Origin: Brochothrix thermosphacta DSM 20171 = FSL F6-1036 | GTDB lineage: Bacteria > Bacillota > Bacilli > Lactobacillales > Listeriaceae | Assembly (NCBI RefSeq): GCF_036884295.1 | Contig: NZ_CP145608.1 | Coordinates: 1,674,001-1,738,000, forward strand | DNA: 64,000 nt | Direction: 5' to 3' | Shown here: one piece after another, positions 15,577 through 25,405 of the stretch | Layout: every line of letters starts with the position of its first letter | Numbering within the stretch: position 1 is the first letter of the stretch | Program-made: the position numbers and the translations under genes | The notes under the pieces: model-generated | What the model was told of the DNA's origin: nothing | Databases searched by the model: none | What the model saw: only the letters and a program-made list of their open reading frames with translations

Positions 15577-16086
15577 TTATTTTTTAAATATTTGTGTAAG
15601 ATCTGTTAAGACTTTATCAGAATCATCCAAAAATGTAACAATAATTTCAGTGCCGGTATCTTCTACCAAAGCATAAGTTTTTTCAAAACGTCCACGCGGC
15701 AATGAAATACTGCCAGGATTAAGGTATAGAATACCTGCGTTATACTCACATCCAAGCTCGTGTGTATGTCCAAAGAAGACATATTCTGCTTTGCGACTTT
15801 TAGCTCGATCACGTAAAATAACCAAATTCATCTTGATATTAAACAAGTGACCATGTGTTACTAAAATCTTGTGATTATCTACTTCACCGAACCACTCAGT
15901 GGGATAAATACGTCCAAAATCACAATTACCTCGTACAATATTATATCCTTCAACTGCTATATCATCGGCCTCAAGTTCAGAATCTCCGCAATGGAAAAAG
16001 GCATCAACCTTACCAGTATACATTTCTTTTAAATGCAATAACGCTTCACGGTTACCATGATTATCACTGACAACTAAAACTTTCAT
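15577..16086 (-). CDS. ysnB: YsnB/YfcE-type metallophosphoesterase
   Basis: 169 residues. Calcineurin-like phosphodiesterase of the MJ0936/YfcE family. The motifs are all in order: SDNHGN (residues 7-12), HCGDSE, RGNCD, VTHGHLF and FGHTHELG, which bind two metals. LNPGSISLPRG near the end is family-typical. It is third in the order murI-rdgB-ysnB, as in the Bacillus racE-ysnA-ysnB operon. The physiological substrate is unknown. Confidence 0.9.
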   Translation of the reverse strand: MKVLVVSDNHGNREALLHLKEMYTGKVDAFFHCGDSELEADDIAVEGYNIVRGNCDFGRIYPTEWFGEVDNHKILVTHGHLFNIKMNLVILRDRAKSRKAEYVFFGHTHELGCEYNAGILYLNPGSISLPRGRFEKTYALVEDTGTEIIVTFLDDSDKVLTDLTQIFKK

Positions 16087-16212
16087 TCTGTGCTTCCCTT
16101 CTCTACATATATTACTAACATTGTCGCATGATTTTTATCTTTTGACTAGTCATTTTATTGCAAAAAAACATTTTTATTTTAAGTTAGTTTTTTTTATTTA
16201 AAAAAATATTAT

Positions 16213-16821
16213 TTATTTACTTAAAGATAGTAGGAGTTGCGGTAAATCCTTCGCCATTTTTTGGATAGCTTTTCCGCGATGACTAATGATGTTTTTTTCA
16301 CTCATAGTTAATTCTGCTGTCGTTTTAGAGAGTTGTGGCACCAAGAAATATGGATCATATCCAAAACCAGCACTTCCTCTTGGTTCAAGTAATATTTCCC
16401 CTTCAATAGATCCTTCATAAAAGCGTGTTTCTTCATTGGGCACTGCGACAGCAATTGTACAATCAAATCGAGCCGCACGCTCTTCGCGACTAAATTTTTC
16501 AAGGGCTTTAACTAATTTTTCATTATTGTTTGCATCGTTAGCAGGCTCTCCAGCATAACGCGCTGAATATACACCAGGTGCGCCATTTAAAGCAACAACA
16601 CTTAGACCGGAATCATCACTTATAACGGCTTGATTTGTCAATTTAGCGATTGCTTCTGCTTTCAAAGCAGCATTTTCACGGAAAGTTGTACCTGTTTCTT
16701 CAATCTCTGGCAATTCAGGATAATCATTTAATGTTTCAATGACTACGCCATAATCCTCAAAAAGGGCTTTAAATTCTAAGGCTTTGCCTTCATTATGTGT
16801 TGCTATTAATAATTTTTTCAT
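16213..16821 (-). CDS. rdgB: XTP/dITP diphosphatase (non-canonical purine NTP pyrophosphatase)
   Basis: 202 residues from ATG at 16821 (GGGAGA eight bases upstream; a TTG two codons earlier is less well placed). Ham1/RdgB motifs: ATHNEGKALEFKAL at the N-terminus, SDDSGLSVVALNGAPGVYSARYAG, GFGYDPYFLVP and SHRGKA. It hydrolyses dITP and XTP to monophosphates, keeping deaminated purines out of DNA. It starts within a few bases of the murI stop, so translation is probably coupled. Confidence 0.94.
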   Translation of the reverse strand: MKKLLIATHNEGKALEFKALFEDYGVVIETLNDYPELPEIEETGTTFRENAALKAEAIAKLTNQAVISDDSGLSVVALNGAPGVYSARYAGEPANDANNNEKLVKALEKFSREERAARFDCTIAVAVPNEETRFYEGSIEGEILLEPRGSAGFGYDPYFLVPQLSKTTAELTMSEKNIISHRGKAIQKMAKDLPQLLLSLSK

Positions 16822-16823
16822 TA

Positions 16824-17633
16824 TCAAAATCTCCCTTGTCCAATTTTAACATATTCTACTTCTAAATTAGGGACGTCAAGCCAATCACGTGCTATTCCCC
16901 CAAATATTTTAGTTGAACCTGTTGTGAAAAAGCGATGTTGATTCTTTTCACCCGAAACATTACGTAATGAAAAGTAATCTAACAACATGCTGACTTCACT
17001 TGCCGTTTCTAAGCCTGGATTAATTACCTTGACGGATGAACCTAGTACATTTTCAATGATTGGTTGTAACAACGGGTAATGTGTACAACCTAAAACAAAA
17101 GTATCTACACCACTATTTTTAAAGGGGCGTAGTGTTTGGGCAACAATTTTTTTAGCAACTGAACCTTTATACTCGGAACTTTCTACGACAGGCGCAAATT
17201 TTGGACAAGCAAGGGTTTGAACTTTTATTGTGTGATCTAATAGATCAAGCGCACTATTATATGCTTGGCTTTTAATCGTTCCTTCAGTTCCTATAACACC
17301 GATTTGATTATTTTTAGTAGCCTTTAGTGCTGCACGCGCACCTGGTTGAATGACACCAACAACAGGAATAGCAACATGCTCTCTTATATACTGTAAAGCG
17401 GCAGCTGTAGCCGTATTACAGGCGATTACTAACAGCTTAATATCATGTTCTAACAGGTAATTTGTCATATCCATTGTAAATTCTTTCACTTGTTCCGTAT
17501 CTCGCGGTCCATATGGACAACGCAATGTATCTCCTAAGTAACAGATGTTTTCATTAGGTAACTGTCTTAAAATTTCTTGTGCAACAGTTAAGCCTCCCAC
17601 ACCTGAATCAATTACACCGATTGGTTGATTCAT
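16824..17633 (-). CDS. murI: Glutamate racemase
   Basis: 269 residues from ATG at 17633 (GGAGCG upstream). It makes D-glutamate for peptidoglycan. [13 protein letters not shown] starts the protein. The two catalytic cysteines are Cys72 in [10 protein letters not shown] and Cys183 in [22 protein letters not shown] is also family-typical. It heads the murI-rdgB-ysnB operon. Confidence 0.95.
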   Translation of the reverse strand: MNQPIGVIDSGVGGLTVAQEILRQLPNENICYLGDTLRCPYGPRDTEQVKEFTMDMTNYLLEHDIKLLVIACNTATAAALQYIREHVAIPVVGVIQPGARAALKATKNNQIGVIGTEGTIKSQAYNSALDLLDHTIKVQTLACPKFAPVVESSEYKGSVAKKIVAQTLRPFKNSGVDTFVLGCTHYPLLQPIIENVLGSSVKVINPGLETASEVSMLLDYFSLRNVSGEKNQHRFFTTGSTKIFGGIARDWLDVPNLEVEYVKIGQGRF

Positions 17634-17845
17634 AATTTTTCGCTCCAATTTTCAAATTGATATTGCTTCTCTCTATTTTGACTAATTTCCCTTACATTTT
17701 CAAGTCAAAAACCTTTAAATTAAGATTTAAATGCTGCTTTAATTTTAAATTCACAGTTCGATCACTTAATTTGACTCTTTTTACATTTTCATTTGTATTT
17801 ATAAGACAATCGTTTATAATTGAGTACGAATGAAAGGAGCTAACT

Positions 17846-18313
17846 ATGACTGAATCAAACACAACACCCTCATCCACACTCGGTTATGAATTGATGCGAC
17901 ACTTTGTTTTACCTGACCTTTTAGGGCATGAAGCGAGCGGATTGCTCTATTTATTAGGTAAAAACTTAGGACGTAAATTTACTATGTCATCAATTCCAGA
18001 GCTACAGATTTTTTTTAATGAGGCTGGCTGGGGTTCATTAACTGTAGAAAAAGAGAAAAAAGATACCTGCCATTTTATATTATCTGGTGACCCTGTTGAA
18101 AAAGCATTCGCTTTAAATACAGAACACTCATTTAATTTAGAAGCTGGTTTTTTAGCAGCAAACTTTGCTAGTCAAACTGGTTTTTATACTGAAGCCACTG
18201 AAGAAATTAACCATAAAAAAAGCACCGTCATACTCATTGTAAAATGGGATCGTAAAGAATACGATGCCAATGCGAGCATAGACAGTACCAAAGAAGACTC
18301 TATATCAAATTAA
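17846..18313 (+). CDS. yslB: YslB-like DUF2507 protein
   Basis: 155 residues. GYELMRHFVLPDLLGHEASGLLYLLGKNLGRKF followed by a V4R-like small-molecule-binding region (EAGFLAANFASQTGFYTEATEE) is the DUF2507/YslB pattern. In Bacillus it lies beside the racE region, as here. Ribosome site AAAGGAGC. Function unknown. Its 3' end overlaps the convergent HAD gene by 14 bp. Confidence 0.8.
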   Translation: MTESNTTPSSTLGYELMRHFVLPDLLGHEASGLLYLLGKNLGRKFTMSSIPELQIFFNEAGWGSLTVEKEKKDTCHFILSGDPVEKAFALNTEHSFNLEAGFLAANFASQTGFYTEATEEINHKKSTVILIVKWDRKEYDANASIDSTKEDSISN

Positions 18314-19070
18314 GGTGTTTCAAACCTTTCATAATACCATCTTCATCCACGTGGTCGGTTATATAATCGGCCACTTTTTTCAACGCTTCTTTTCCATTTC
18401 CCATTGCCACACCACACCCTACCGCTTGTAACATTTCATAATCGTTCATGCCATCTCCAAACGCATAGGCGTTTTCTATCGCAATATTAAGCTCACTTAA
18501 AAGTGCTTTAATACCATCTGCTTTTGAACCATTTGCTGGAATAACATCCATCGACTGATCATGCCAACGCACAAAACGATAATTTTCAAAGGCTGCATTA
18601 TAACTCATGTCATGTGAATCATCTGCAAATAACATCATCTGATAAATTTCATTATCTGTTGTGAAATCGGAGACCACTTCTGGGTAAGAAATATTGACAG
18701 AATTTAAAGCTTTTTTAACCACTTCGTTATTGGGTTCATCAAAAGCAATCATATGATGACTCGCAAATACTAGGGCGTGATTTTTTGCTTTTGTTAGCTC
18801 TTTTAATTGTGCCAATTCTGCCATGGGCATAGGATTAGTATACACAATCTCACCTTTGTGAGTCACATATTGTCCGTTATAACAAACAATCGTATCCACA
18901 TTAAGTTCATCACAAATTTTAGTTACTGTGAAAGGTGAACGGCCCGTAGCTAAAGCCACTTTAATGCCTTTACTTTGTAGTAAAGCGATACTTTCTTTTG
19001 TAGATTCCGGAATTTTATTTTGAGTATTATACAATGTTCCATCTACATCAAAAAACACTATCTTAGTCAT
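18300..19070 (-). CDS. Cof-type HAD-superfamily phosphatase
   Basis: 256 residues. HAD motif I is FFDVDGTLYNTQ (Asp8/Asp10), motif II ALATGRSP, motif III lysine in NGSKADGIKAL, and motif IV FGDGMNDYEMLQAV. The central cap is type C2b as in Cof/YkrA proteins. It dephosphorylates sugar phosphates or related small molecules. The exact substrate is not readable. It is tail-to-tail with yslB. Confidence 0.9.
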   Translation of the reverse strand: MTKIVFFDVDGTLYNTQNKIPESTKESIALLQSKGIKVALATGRSPFTVTKICDELNVDTIVCYNGQYVTHKGEIVYTNPMPMAELAQLKELTKAKNHALVFASHHMIAFDEPNNEVVKKALNSVNISYPEVVSDFTTDNEIYQMMLFADDSHDMSYNAAFENYRFVRWHDQSMDVIPANGSKADGIKALLSELNIAIENAYAFGDGMNDYEMLQAVGCGVAMGNGKEALKKVADYITDHVDEDGIMKGLKHLNLI

Positions 19071-19585
19071 ATTAATTCTTAACTCCTTTAGTTTAATTTT
19101 TTAAATGTTATACGCTAACATTATAACATGAATGTAACTTCCTCTTTAGACTGGCTCGATTCATTCTAATATAAAGGGCTCTTTTGATATATTCTGAATA
19201 CCCTATAACAAAATCTACAGCATACCTAAAAAACAAATAATTCAATGTCCCCTTGTTTTTAATGGGTTTATAAATTATTTGTTAGTGTGCTTCTCAATTT
19301 TATGGTAAACTGTTAATGAAAGATTTGTTCGGATAAATTGATGAAACTTATTACATACGCGTTGACCTTGTTGCAGTATCACTTCTATTTGAAAACAATT
19401 TTTGTCAAAAATTACTTTTAGAATAGTTGTTCATGTTGCAAAAATAAAATGGAGCATCCCTTTTGGTGATGTTTAGTTAATTATACGCCTAAAAGAATAA
19501 GTACTTATCCTTCAAACTTTAAATTAGAGTTAAGAGGTTTTTCCTCATAAAAATATATTTCAAACACACAAAGGAGCAAATTAAA
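19071..19585. other. Long leader/promoter region of rpoY-rnjA
   Basis: 515 bp with no supported gene. It has an 11-bp inverted repeat AACAAATAATT (19232-19242) / AATTATTTGTT (19273-19283) and a possible -10 TAAACT at 19306-19311. If that promoter is used, the rpoY mRNA leader is about 270 nt. Confidence 0.45.
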
Positions 19586-19795
19586 ATGATATACAAAGTA
19601 TTTTATCAAGAAAACATGATTGAAACACCATTGCGCGAAAACACAAAAAGCTTAATGATCGAGGCTAGTTCTATCGAGGACGTTCGAAAAAAATTAACAA
19701 ACCATGGTTACAATATTGAATTTATCGAAATGATGCGAGATGCCCAAATCGCATTTGAAAAAAATGACCCTGACTTTAAGTTAGAGGAAATCTAG
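19586..19795 (+). CDS. rpoY: RNA polymerase epsilon subunit
   Basis: 69 residues, starting MIYKVFYQENMIETPLRENT and ending DPDFKLEEI. This is the DUF1447/YkzG family now known as RpoY, a small accessory subunit of Firmicute RNA polymerase. RENTKSLMIEASSIEDVRKKL is typical. AAAGGAGC ribosome site. It lies six bases before rnjA, the conserved arrangement. Confidence 0.93.
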   Translation: MIYKVFYQENMIETPLRENTKSLMIEASSIEDVRKKLTNHGYNIEFIEMMRDAQIAFEKNDPDFKLEEI

Positions 19796-19801
19796 ATCGA
19801 A

Positions 19802-21478
19802 ATGAAGCTTGTAAAAAATAATGAAACTGCAGTCTTTGCTCTCGGTGGCTTAGGCGAAATCGGTAAAAATATGTACTGTGTTCAATTTCAAGATGAAATC
19901 ATCGTAATTGACGCAGGTATTAAGTTTCCAGAAGATGACTTGTTGGGCATTGATTACGTCATCCCTGATTATACTTACCTGATTGAAAATGCAGACAAAG
20001 TCAAAGGTGTCTTTATCACGCATGGTCATGAGGATCATATTGGTGGTATTCCTTTCTTACTTAAACAGGTTAACTTGCCAATTTATGCTACGAAGTTAGC
20101 ACTTGGCTTAATTAGAAATAAACTTGAAGAACATGGCCTTTTACGAACTGCTGAATTAATTGAATTCAACGAAGATGATGTCTTCAAGTTCCGTAAAACA
20201 AGTGTTTCTTTCTACCGTACAACTCACAGTATTCCAGATGCATTTGGTGTCGTAGTTAAAACACCTTCAGGTAATATTGTTGAAACAGGTGATTTTAAAT
20301 TTGATTTCACTCCGGTTGGTCAACCTGCTAACATTACTAAAATGGCAGAGCTTGGTAAAGAAGGCGTTTTATGCTTACTTGCAGATAGTACAAATGCTAC
20401 GGTACCACAATTCACGATGTCTGAAAAAATCGTTGGCGATAGCATCAAAGATATTTTTGAAACTGTTGATGGTCGTATTATTTTCGCTACTTTCGCCTCA
20501 AATATGCACCGTGTACAACAAGTGGTCGAAGCTGCTATTGAAAAAGGTCGTAAAATCGCTGTTTTTGGACGTAGTATGGAATCCGCACTTGAAATTGGTC
20601 AAGAGCTAGGTTACATCGCTGCACCAAAAAATACCTTTATCGATGCTCACCAAATCAAACGTTTACCAGCAAACCAAGTATGTATCTTATGTACGGGTAG
20701 TCAAGGTGAACCAATGGCTGCATTATCACGTATTGCCAATGGTACTCACCGTCAAATCCAAATACAACCTGGCGATACAGTTGTATTCTCATCTTCTCCT
20801 ATTCCTGGTAACACGGTTGGAATCAACAAAACAATCAACCGTCTATACCAAGCAGGTGCGGATGTTATCCATGGTAAATTAAACAATATCCATACATCAG
20901 GTCACGGTGGTATGGAAGAACAAAAATTAATGCTTCGCTTAATGAAGCCTAAATATTTCATGCCTGTCCATGGTGAATACCGCATGCTAAAAAGCCATCA
21001 ACAAACGGCGATTAACTGTGATGTTCCTGCAGACAATACTTTCGTTCTTGGTAACGGTGATGTTTTAGCGCTAACTGCTGATTCTGCACGTATTGCTGGT
21101 CGTGTACCTTCTGGTACTATCTATGTTGATGGAAAAGGAATTGGCGATATTGGTAGCATTGTTTTACGCGATCGCCGTATCCTTTCAGAAGATGGTATTG
21201 TACTCGTAGTTACAACGGTCGATTTTGAAAATCAACGTGTAATGTCTGGTCCAGATATTATTTCTCGAGGATTCGTCTACATGCGTGAATCAGGATCATT
21301 AATTAATGATGCTCAAGCACTGATTACTCGTCGATTACAAAAAGCGATGAATAGCGATAAAGAAGTCACTCGTCACGATATTAAATCATTAGTGATTGAT
21401 ACATTAAACCCATACTTTTATGACAAAACAAAACGTCGTCCGATGTTATTACCTGTCATTATGGAATACGATAAATAA
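19802..21478 (+). CDS. rnjA: Ribonuclease J1
   Basis: 558 residues. Metallo-beta-lactamase/beta-CASP RNase with the zinc motif HGHEDH at 74-79. [10 protein letters not shown]-type (here [12 protein letters not shown]), [20 protein letters not shown] and [20 protein letters not shown] follow. The C-terminal HTSGHGG and MPVHGEYRM complete the active site. It has 5'-3' exo- and endonuclease activity in mRNA turnover and rRNA maturation. The start has only a distant GAGG inside the rpoY end, so translation is probably coupled to rpoY. Confidence 0.96.
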   Translation: MKLVKNNETAVFALGGLGEIGKNMYCVQFQDEIIVIDAGIKFPEDDLLGIDYVIPDYTYLIENADKVKGVFITHGHEDHIGGIPFLLKQVNLPIYATKLALGLIRNKLEEHGLLRTAELIEFNEDDVFKFRKTSVSFYRTTHSIPDAFGVVVKTPSGNIVETGDFKFDFTPVGQPANITKMAELGKEGVLCLLADSTNATVPQFTMSEKIVGDSIKDIFETVDGRIIFATFASNMHRVQQVVEAAIEKGRKIAVFGRSMESALEIGQELGYIAAPKNTFIDAHQIKRLPANQVCILCTGSQGEPMAALSRIANGTHRQIQIQPGDTVVFSSSPIPGNTVGINKTINRLYQAGADVIHGKLNNIHTSGHGGMEEQKLMLRLMKPKYFMPVHGEYRMLKSHQQTAINCDVPADNTFVLGNGDVLALTADSARIAGRVPSGTIYVDGKGIGDIGSIVLRDRRILSEDGIVLVVTTVDFENQRVMSGPDIISRGFVYMRESGSLINDAQALITRRLQKAMNSDKEVTRHDIKSLVIDTLNPYFYDKTKRRPMLLPVIMEYDK

Positions 21479-21490
21479 TAGTTAATAATT

Positions 21491-21547
21491 AAAAACTAGA
21501 CCGCTTAACTTCTGTATAAACAGGAGTAAGTGCTCTAGTTTTTTTGT
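21491..21547 (+). terminator. Terminator after rnjA
   Basis: AAAACTAGA...TCTAGTTTTTTTG with an inner CTTCTGT-ATAA-ACAGGAG hairpin. Confidence 0.85.
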
Positions 21548-21560
21548 GCTGTTATCGTTG

Positions 21561-21660
21561 CGATAACAGTATGGGTGCTGACATTGTTGCGAAGAAATGA
21601 GCTTTACAAGGACAGTATGGGTGCTAATATCGTAGCGAATTCATTCGCTTTACGAGAGTA
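21561..21660. repeat. 100-bp direct repeat, copy 1
   Basis: Starts CGATAACAGTATGGGTGCTG and ends CGCTTTACGAGAGTA. Copy 2 at 21846-21945 differs at one position (GTATGGG/GTATAGG). A partial copy lies at 21672-21720. Confidence 0.95.
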
Positions 21661-21671
21661 GTATGGGACGG

Positions 21672-21720
21672 TGCTGACATTGTTGCGAAGATATGAGCTT
21701 TACAAGGACAGTATGGGACG
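21672..21720. repeat. Partial copy of the 100-bp repeat
   Basis: GTGCTGACATTGTTGCGAAG onward, with ATATGAG for AAATGAG. It diverges after the GGACAGTATGGG core. Confidence 0.88.
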
Positions 21721-21730
21721 GAGCGACAGC

Positions 21731-22096
21731 GAGTACCATTCCTCATGTTAGATGCTTTAAGAGTACCACTCCTCATGTTAGATGCTTTAAGAGTACCACT
21801 CCTTTTGTTCAGTCACATAAGCATCACTCAACACTTATGAAATTACGATAACAGTATGGGTGCTGACATTGTTGCGAAGAAATGAGCTTTACAAGGACAG
21901 TATAGGTGCTAATATCGTAGCGAATTCATTCGCTTTACGAGAGTACCATTCCTTTTGTTAATGTCTTAAGAGTACCACTCCTCATGTTAGATGCTTTAAG
22001 AGTACCAATCCTTTTATTAATAACTTAAGAGTACCATTCCTTTTGTTAATAACTTAAGAGTATCATTCCTTCAATGAAGCGAGTACCACTCCTTTT
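21731..22096. repeat. 29-30 bp repeat family GAGTACCAYTCCT..., nine copies
   Basis: GAGTACCA[CT]TCCT[CT]ATGTTAGATGCTTTAA-like units start at 21731, 21761, 21791, 21941, 21970, 22000, 22029, 22058 and 22081. Runs have a 29-30 bp period, broken by the second 100-bp repeat. The whole unit repeats, with no unique spacers. It occupies the gap between the convergent rnjA and ktrA genes. Confidence 0.93.
21846..21945. repeat. 100-bp direct repeat, copy 2
   Basis: Ninety-nine of 100 positions match 21561-21660. It contains the palindrome GCGAATTCATTCGC-like hairpin. Confidence 0.95.
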
Positions 22097-22146
22097 GTTA
22101 TCTCCTTCTAAGTATCTCTCTCAGATTTAATAGTTTACGCGTATAT

Positions 22147-22192
22147 TAAAAGGACCCTAAAAATCAGATTAAACATCTAATTTTCAAGGTCC
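22147..22192 (-). terminator. Terminator after ktrA
   Basis: Minus strand GGACCTTGAAAATTAGAT...ATCTGATTTTTAGGGTCC followed by TTTTAAT. Confidence 0.75.
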
Positions 22193-22214
22193 ATTCACAC
22201 TATTAAATTAATTT

Positions 22215-22892
22215 TTAATCTAGTTTCTCTTTCAATCGTTCAATGTCTGTGTCCGCACCAATAACCATCAAAGTATCGTTCACTTTGATATATTCTGTGG
22301 GTTCAGGATTTACAATCATAACACCTGCACGGCGAATAGCAACAACATTAAGGCCATATTCAGAGCGCACTCTCAAATCGATCAATGTTCGTTCTTTAAA
22401 GCGAGGGTTAGCAACTGATAACTCTACTAAACTATACTCATGACTTAATTCTAAATAGTCTATCACATTACGTGACGCTATATAATGCGCAATGCGTCGT
22501 CCCATATCTCTCTCAGGAAAGACAATACGATCGGCACCGATTTTAGATAAAACTTTACCATGACTTTCATTTTGAGCCTTAACAGTAACGTGTTTAACGC
22601 CCATTTCTTTCAGCAATAAAGTGATTAAGATACTGGCTTCAACATCCTCACCAATTGCCACAACAACATGGTCAAAGTTACGTATCCCTAAGTTATTCAA
22701 TACATTTTCATCCATTGAGTTTCCGATAACCGCATGTGTTGCAATATTTGCATACACATTCACCCGTTCTTCATTGATATCAATTGCGAGAACTTCCTTC
22801 CCCAAATCAATCAACGTTTCACAAATACTACCGCCAAAACGACCAAGGCCGATCACCGCATAGTTTTCATCTTCTTCACGATATTTTACCAA
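22215..22892 (-). CDS. ktrA: Potassium uptake regulatory subunit KtrA/KtrC (RCK)
   Basis: 225 residues. The N-terminal Rossmann RCK-N domain begins YAVIGLGRFGGSICETL, with the acidic residue of AIDINEERV binding the nucleotide ribose. THAVIGNSMDENVL and VVAIGEDVEASI are close to Bacillus KtrA. A C-terminal RCK-C domain starts near 140. It gates a KtrB/KtrD membrane partner, which is not in this window. TTG start behind AAGGAGCG. It lies 14 bp after liaR, the same neighbourhood as in Listeria. Whether it is KtrA or KtrC cannot be told. Confidence 0.88.
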   Translation of the reverse strand: MVKYREEDENYAVIGLGRFGGSICETLIDLGKEVLAIDINEERVNVYANIATHAVIGNSMDENVLNNLGIRNFDHVVVAIGEDVEASILITLLLKEMGVKHVTVKAQNESHGKVLSKIGADRIVFPERDMGRRIAHYIASRNVIDYLELSHEYSLVELSVANPRFKERTLIDLRVRSEYGLNVVAIRRAGVMIVNPEPTEYIKVNDTLMVIGADTDIERLKEKLD

Positions 22893-22906
22893 ATTAATCG
22901 CTCCTT

Positions 22907-23539
22907 CTACTCAACGAGTTGATGTTTAAATGCATAAATAACCGCTTGTGTACGATCTTGTACATTTAGTTTAGATAATATATTGCTGACATGTGTTTTA
23001 ACTGTTTTCAGTGTAATAAACAACTCATCTGCAATTTCTTGATTAGACTTACCTTTAGTGATTAACAATAAGATTTCTTTCTCACGCTTGGTTAATTCCT
23101 CATGTAGAGGTGTTTCTTGTACGCGTGTTAAACGTTTCATCATTTTACCGGTTACCTCAGGCTCCAATACTGAATCGCCCTTATAAGTCATTCTGATAGC
23201 GTTAGCGATTTCTCGTGCTGCTGATGTTTTTAACAAGTACGATTTAGCACCTGCCTCTAATGCCGGATAAACCTTCTCATCATCAATAAAACTTGTGACA
23301 ATGATTATTTTCGCTTCAGGCCAGGCTGACATTATCTCACGAGTTGCCTCGATACCATCCATCTCATCCATCACTAAATCCATTAAAATAATATCAGGTT
23401 TTAATGCCAATGCTTTTGCGACACCTATTTTTCCGTTTTCAGCTTCACCAACCACTTCGATATCTGATTGAACAGCTAAATAAGCAGAAACACCCATTCG
23501 TACCATTTCATGATCATCTACTAACATTACACTAATCAA
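22907..23539 (-). CDS. liaR: LiaR/VraR response regulator
   Basis: 210 residues. I prefer the TTG at 23539, which has AGAAGG eight bases upstream and aligns [13 protein letters not shown] with Bacillus LiaR. A GTG at 23548 is the alternative. The receiver has Asp8/Asp9 and phospho-acceptor Asp54 in [12 protein letters not shown]. The C-terminal NarL/LuxR HTH is [20 protein letters not shown] followed by [20 protein letters not shown]. It responds to cell-envelope stress with LiaS. It overlaps the liaS stop by 8 bp. Confidence 0.92.
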   Translation of the reverse strand: MISVMLVDDHEMVRMGVSAYLAVQSDIEVVGEAENGKIGVAKALALKPDIILMDLVMDEMDGIEATREIMSAWPEAKIIIVTSFIDDEKVYPALEAGAKSYLLKTSAAREIANAIRMTYKGDSVLEPEVTGKMMKRLTRVQETPLHEELTKREKEILLLITKGKSNQEIADELFITLKTVKTHVSNILSKLNVQDRTQAVIYAFKHQLVE

Positions 23540-24590
23540 TCGAATCACCTTCTACAATCGGAATTTTTATTTCAACACTCGTCCCTTTATTAGGAAAACT
23601 AATAATTTTTAAAGTCCCACCAATTTCATTGATTCGTTCATGAACATTTTGAAGTCCATATGAACCTGGATTAGCATTGAAGTCTTTCACTTCGAAACCC
23701 TTACCATCGTCAACGACACGTAAAATAGCAACATTTTTAACTTGTCCAAAATAGACGCTTAAGTGATTTGCTTTTGCATGCCGCATTGTATTGCTAATTA
23801 ATTCTTGAACAACCCGAAATAAATGATTTTCCAAAGCGGGTTGAAACGCAATCGGTTCAATTTTCCAAGTCATCTCTAAAGGTAATTTAGATTGTAGCTC
23901 ACGCAATAAACCTTCAATTCCTTGTTGCAATGATTTTCCTTCAAGCAAAACAGGACGAAGGTGTAATAATAACGCACGCATTTCAGATTGCGATTCATTA
24001 ATCGTTTTTTCAATCATTTCTAACTGTTTGGCGATCATCGGTGGCAATGTTGAGTCATCAACCGTCTCATTGACAGCCGATAACATCATCGTTGCAGCAA
24101 AGAGCTGTTGGCTAACCGAGTCATGTAATTCACGAGCCAAACGCTGACGTTCATTCATTAATATCTCTTCTTTTGTTTTCGCAGACAATCCGCCTTCTGA
24201 TTGCTCAGAAAGTTGTTGTGAGGCAAGCACCTGACGTTGATAACGCTCTTGTAACTCTGTAATTGAACGTTGAATCCACTGTATTTCCTTAAAATCGCTC
24301 GTTCGCTCAGTTTCTTTGTTTTCAACTAAAGGATTAGCCACACGAATTTGTCGTTCGACATTATCCAATTGTTTACGAATATTCGTTGCGACGACGCCTC
24401 CAATGACAACACCAATTACAACAGCTACTACTATTAATAAAACACCGAGTGGTAAACCAAAATAGGCTTGTTTCCAAAATACTTGATTAAGTGTTAATGA
24501 TGTTGTTGCAATCAACGTGATTAGGGTCCCTAAAGTCATGCCAACCATTGCTAAAAGACCAATGATAATTCCGCCTTTGAACAAACTCAT
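23532..24590 (-). CDS. liaS: LiaS/VraS sensor histidine kinase
   Basis: 352 residues. Two transmembrane helices (about 8-32 and 44-66) have almost no extracellular loop, the intramembrane-sensing type. A HAMP-like linker follows. The phospho-acceptor is His156 in [14 protein letters not shown] (HisKA_3). The ATP-binding domain has an N-box in [14 protein letters not shown] and DDGKGFE and [11 protein letters not shown]. It senses cell-wall stress and is inhibited by LiaF in Bacillus. It starts with an ATGA overlap at the liaF stop. Confidence 0.94.
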   Translation of the reverse strand: MSLFKGGIIIGLLAMVGMTLGTLITLIATTSLTLNQVFWKQAYFGLPLGVLLIVVAVVIGVVIGGVVATNIRKQLDNVERQIRVANPLVENKETERTSDFKEIQWIQRSITELQERYQRQVLASQQLSEQSEGGLSAKTKEEILMNERQRLARELHDSVSQQLFAATMMLSAVNETVDDSTLPPMIAKQLEMIEKTINESQSEMRALLLHLRPVLLEGKSLQQGIEGLLRELQSKLPLEMTWKIEPIAFQPALENHLFRVVQELISNTMRHAKANHLSVYFGQVKNVAILRVVDDGKGFEVKDFNANPGSYGLQNVHERINEIGGTLKIISFPNKGTSVEIKIPIVEGDSID

Positions 24591-25306
24591 ACGTGCATCA
24601 CCTCAAGTTCACCAACAATAACCGAAACAACTAGTTTAATTTTATAAGTTGCCTCATGGTAATTTTCGGAATAGTGCACAAGCGTTTCCTGTCTCAGCGT
24701 TTTCACAGCATCACTTTCAGGATAATTCAGTTGACCAGAAAATGCAGAATAATCTAATGCTACGCCAACGTCTACTGGTACAACAATACGCATATCACCA
24801 ACAAGACCTCGAATTATCGCTGTATTTTCACCTGGGGGCAACACTGTATTCCCTAAATCGATGATCACATCACCAATACCAAACTGAATATTGATATCAT
24901 TCCATTCGAATGGTGATTCACCGAAATGGTACTCACCAATTATTTTATTTTTTGATACAACAGTATCTTTATGAATAGCTTCAGCTTCTTTTATTTGAAC
25001 TGATATTAAATCAGCTGTGCGTTTCATCTTCAACAAATGACGAATAAAGACGATTAGAACAATTAAAACACCAATACGAAAACTAATCGTTCCACCAATC
25101 GCTAATATAATACACACTACACCTGCCCAAAACAGAAAACTACGCTGTCTTGTATGATTTAATTTGTTGCGGCGGTGCATCAAAAAAACAAGTGAAAAGC
25201 CAACAATTAACAATATGAACAAACTGCGTTGAAAAAGCAATTCAACGACTGTTGCAAGCATAAAGATCATTAGTAATCGTGCATAAAGTTGGCGTTTACC
25301 TTTCAT
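24587..25306 (-). CDS. liaF: LiaF/VraT-like regulatory membrane protein
   Basis: 239 residues. Three to four N-terminal hydrophobic helices (about 10-95) are followed by a cytoplasmic beta-rich domain (DUF2154-like): FHFGESPFEW-like YHFGESPFEWNDINIQFGIG, DVIIDLGNTVLPPGEN, and VVPVDVGVALDYSAFSGQLN. In Bacillus LiaF holds LiaS inactive; in staphylococci the homologue VraT is needed for response. First gene of liaF-liaS-liaR-ktrA, all within overlapping or very close reach. AAGGAGGTAAACG ribosome site. Confidence 0.9.
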   Translation of the reverse strand: MKGKRQLYARLLMIFMLATVVELLFQRSLFILLIVGFSLVFLMHRRNKLNHTRQRSFLFWAGVVCIILAIGGTISFRIGVLIVLIVFIRHLLKMKRTADLISVQIKEAEAIHKDTVVSKNKIIGEYHFGESPFEWNDINIQFGIGDVIIDLGNTVLPPGENTAIIRGLVGDMRIVVPVDVGVALDYSAFSGQLNYPESDAVKTLRQETLVHYSENYHEATYKIKLVVSVIVGELEVMHV

Positions 25307-25405
25307 TCGTTTACCTCCTTAAACATACTCTCGTTTAAGTATATGTCTTTTGCTCTGTTTTGTAGCGACCCCTACGACTGATTATCACTGCGACTTAGGA
25401 CTGAT

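Noticed and set aside
21731-22096. CRISPR array
   Set aside because: The 29-30 bp period comes from repetition of the entire unit. There are no unique spacers between conserved repeats, units are imperfect, and no cas genes are nearby.
25318-25339. CTTAAAC/GTTTAAG inverted repeat as a LiaR box
   Set aside because: It overlaps the liaF ribosome site and does not match a LiaR consensus that I can recall; likely chance in AT-rich sequence.
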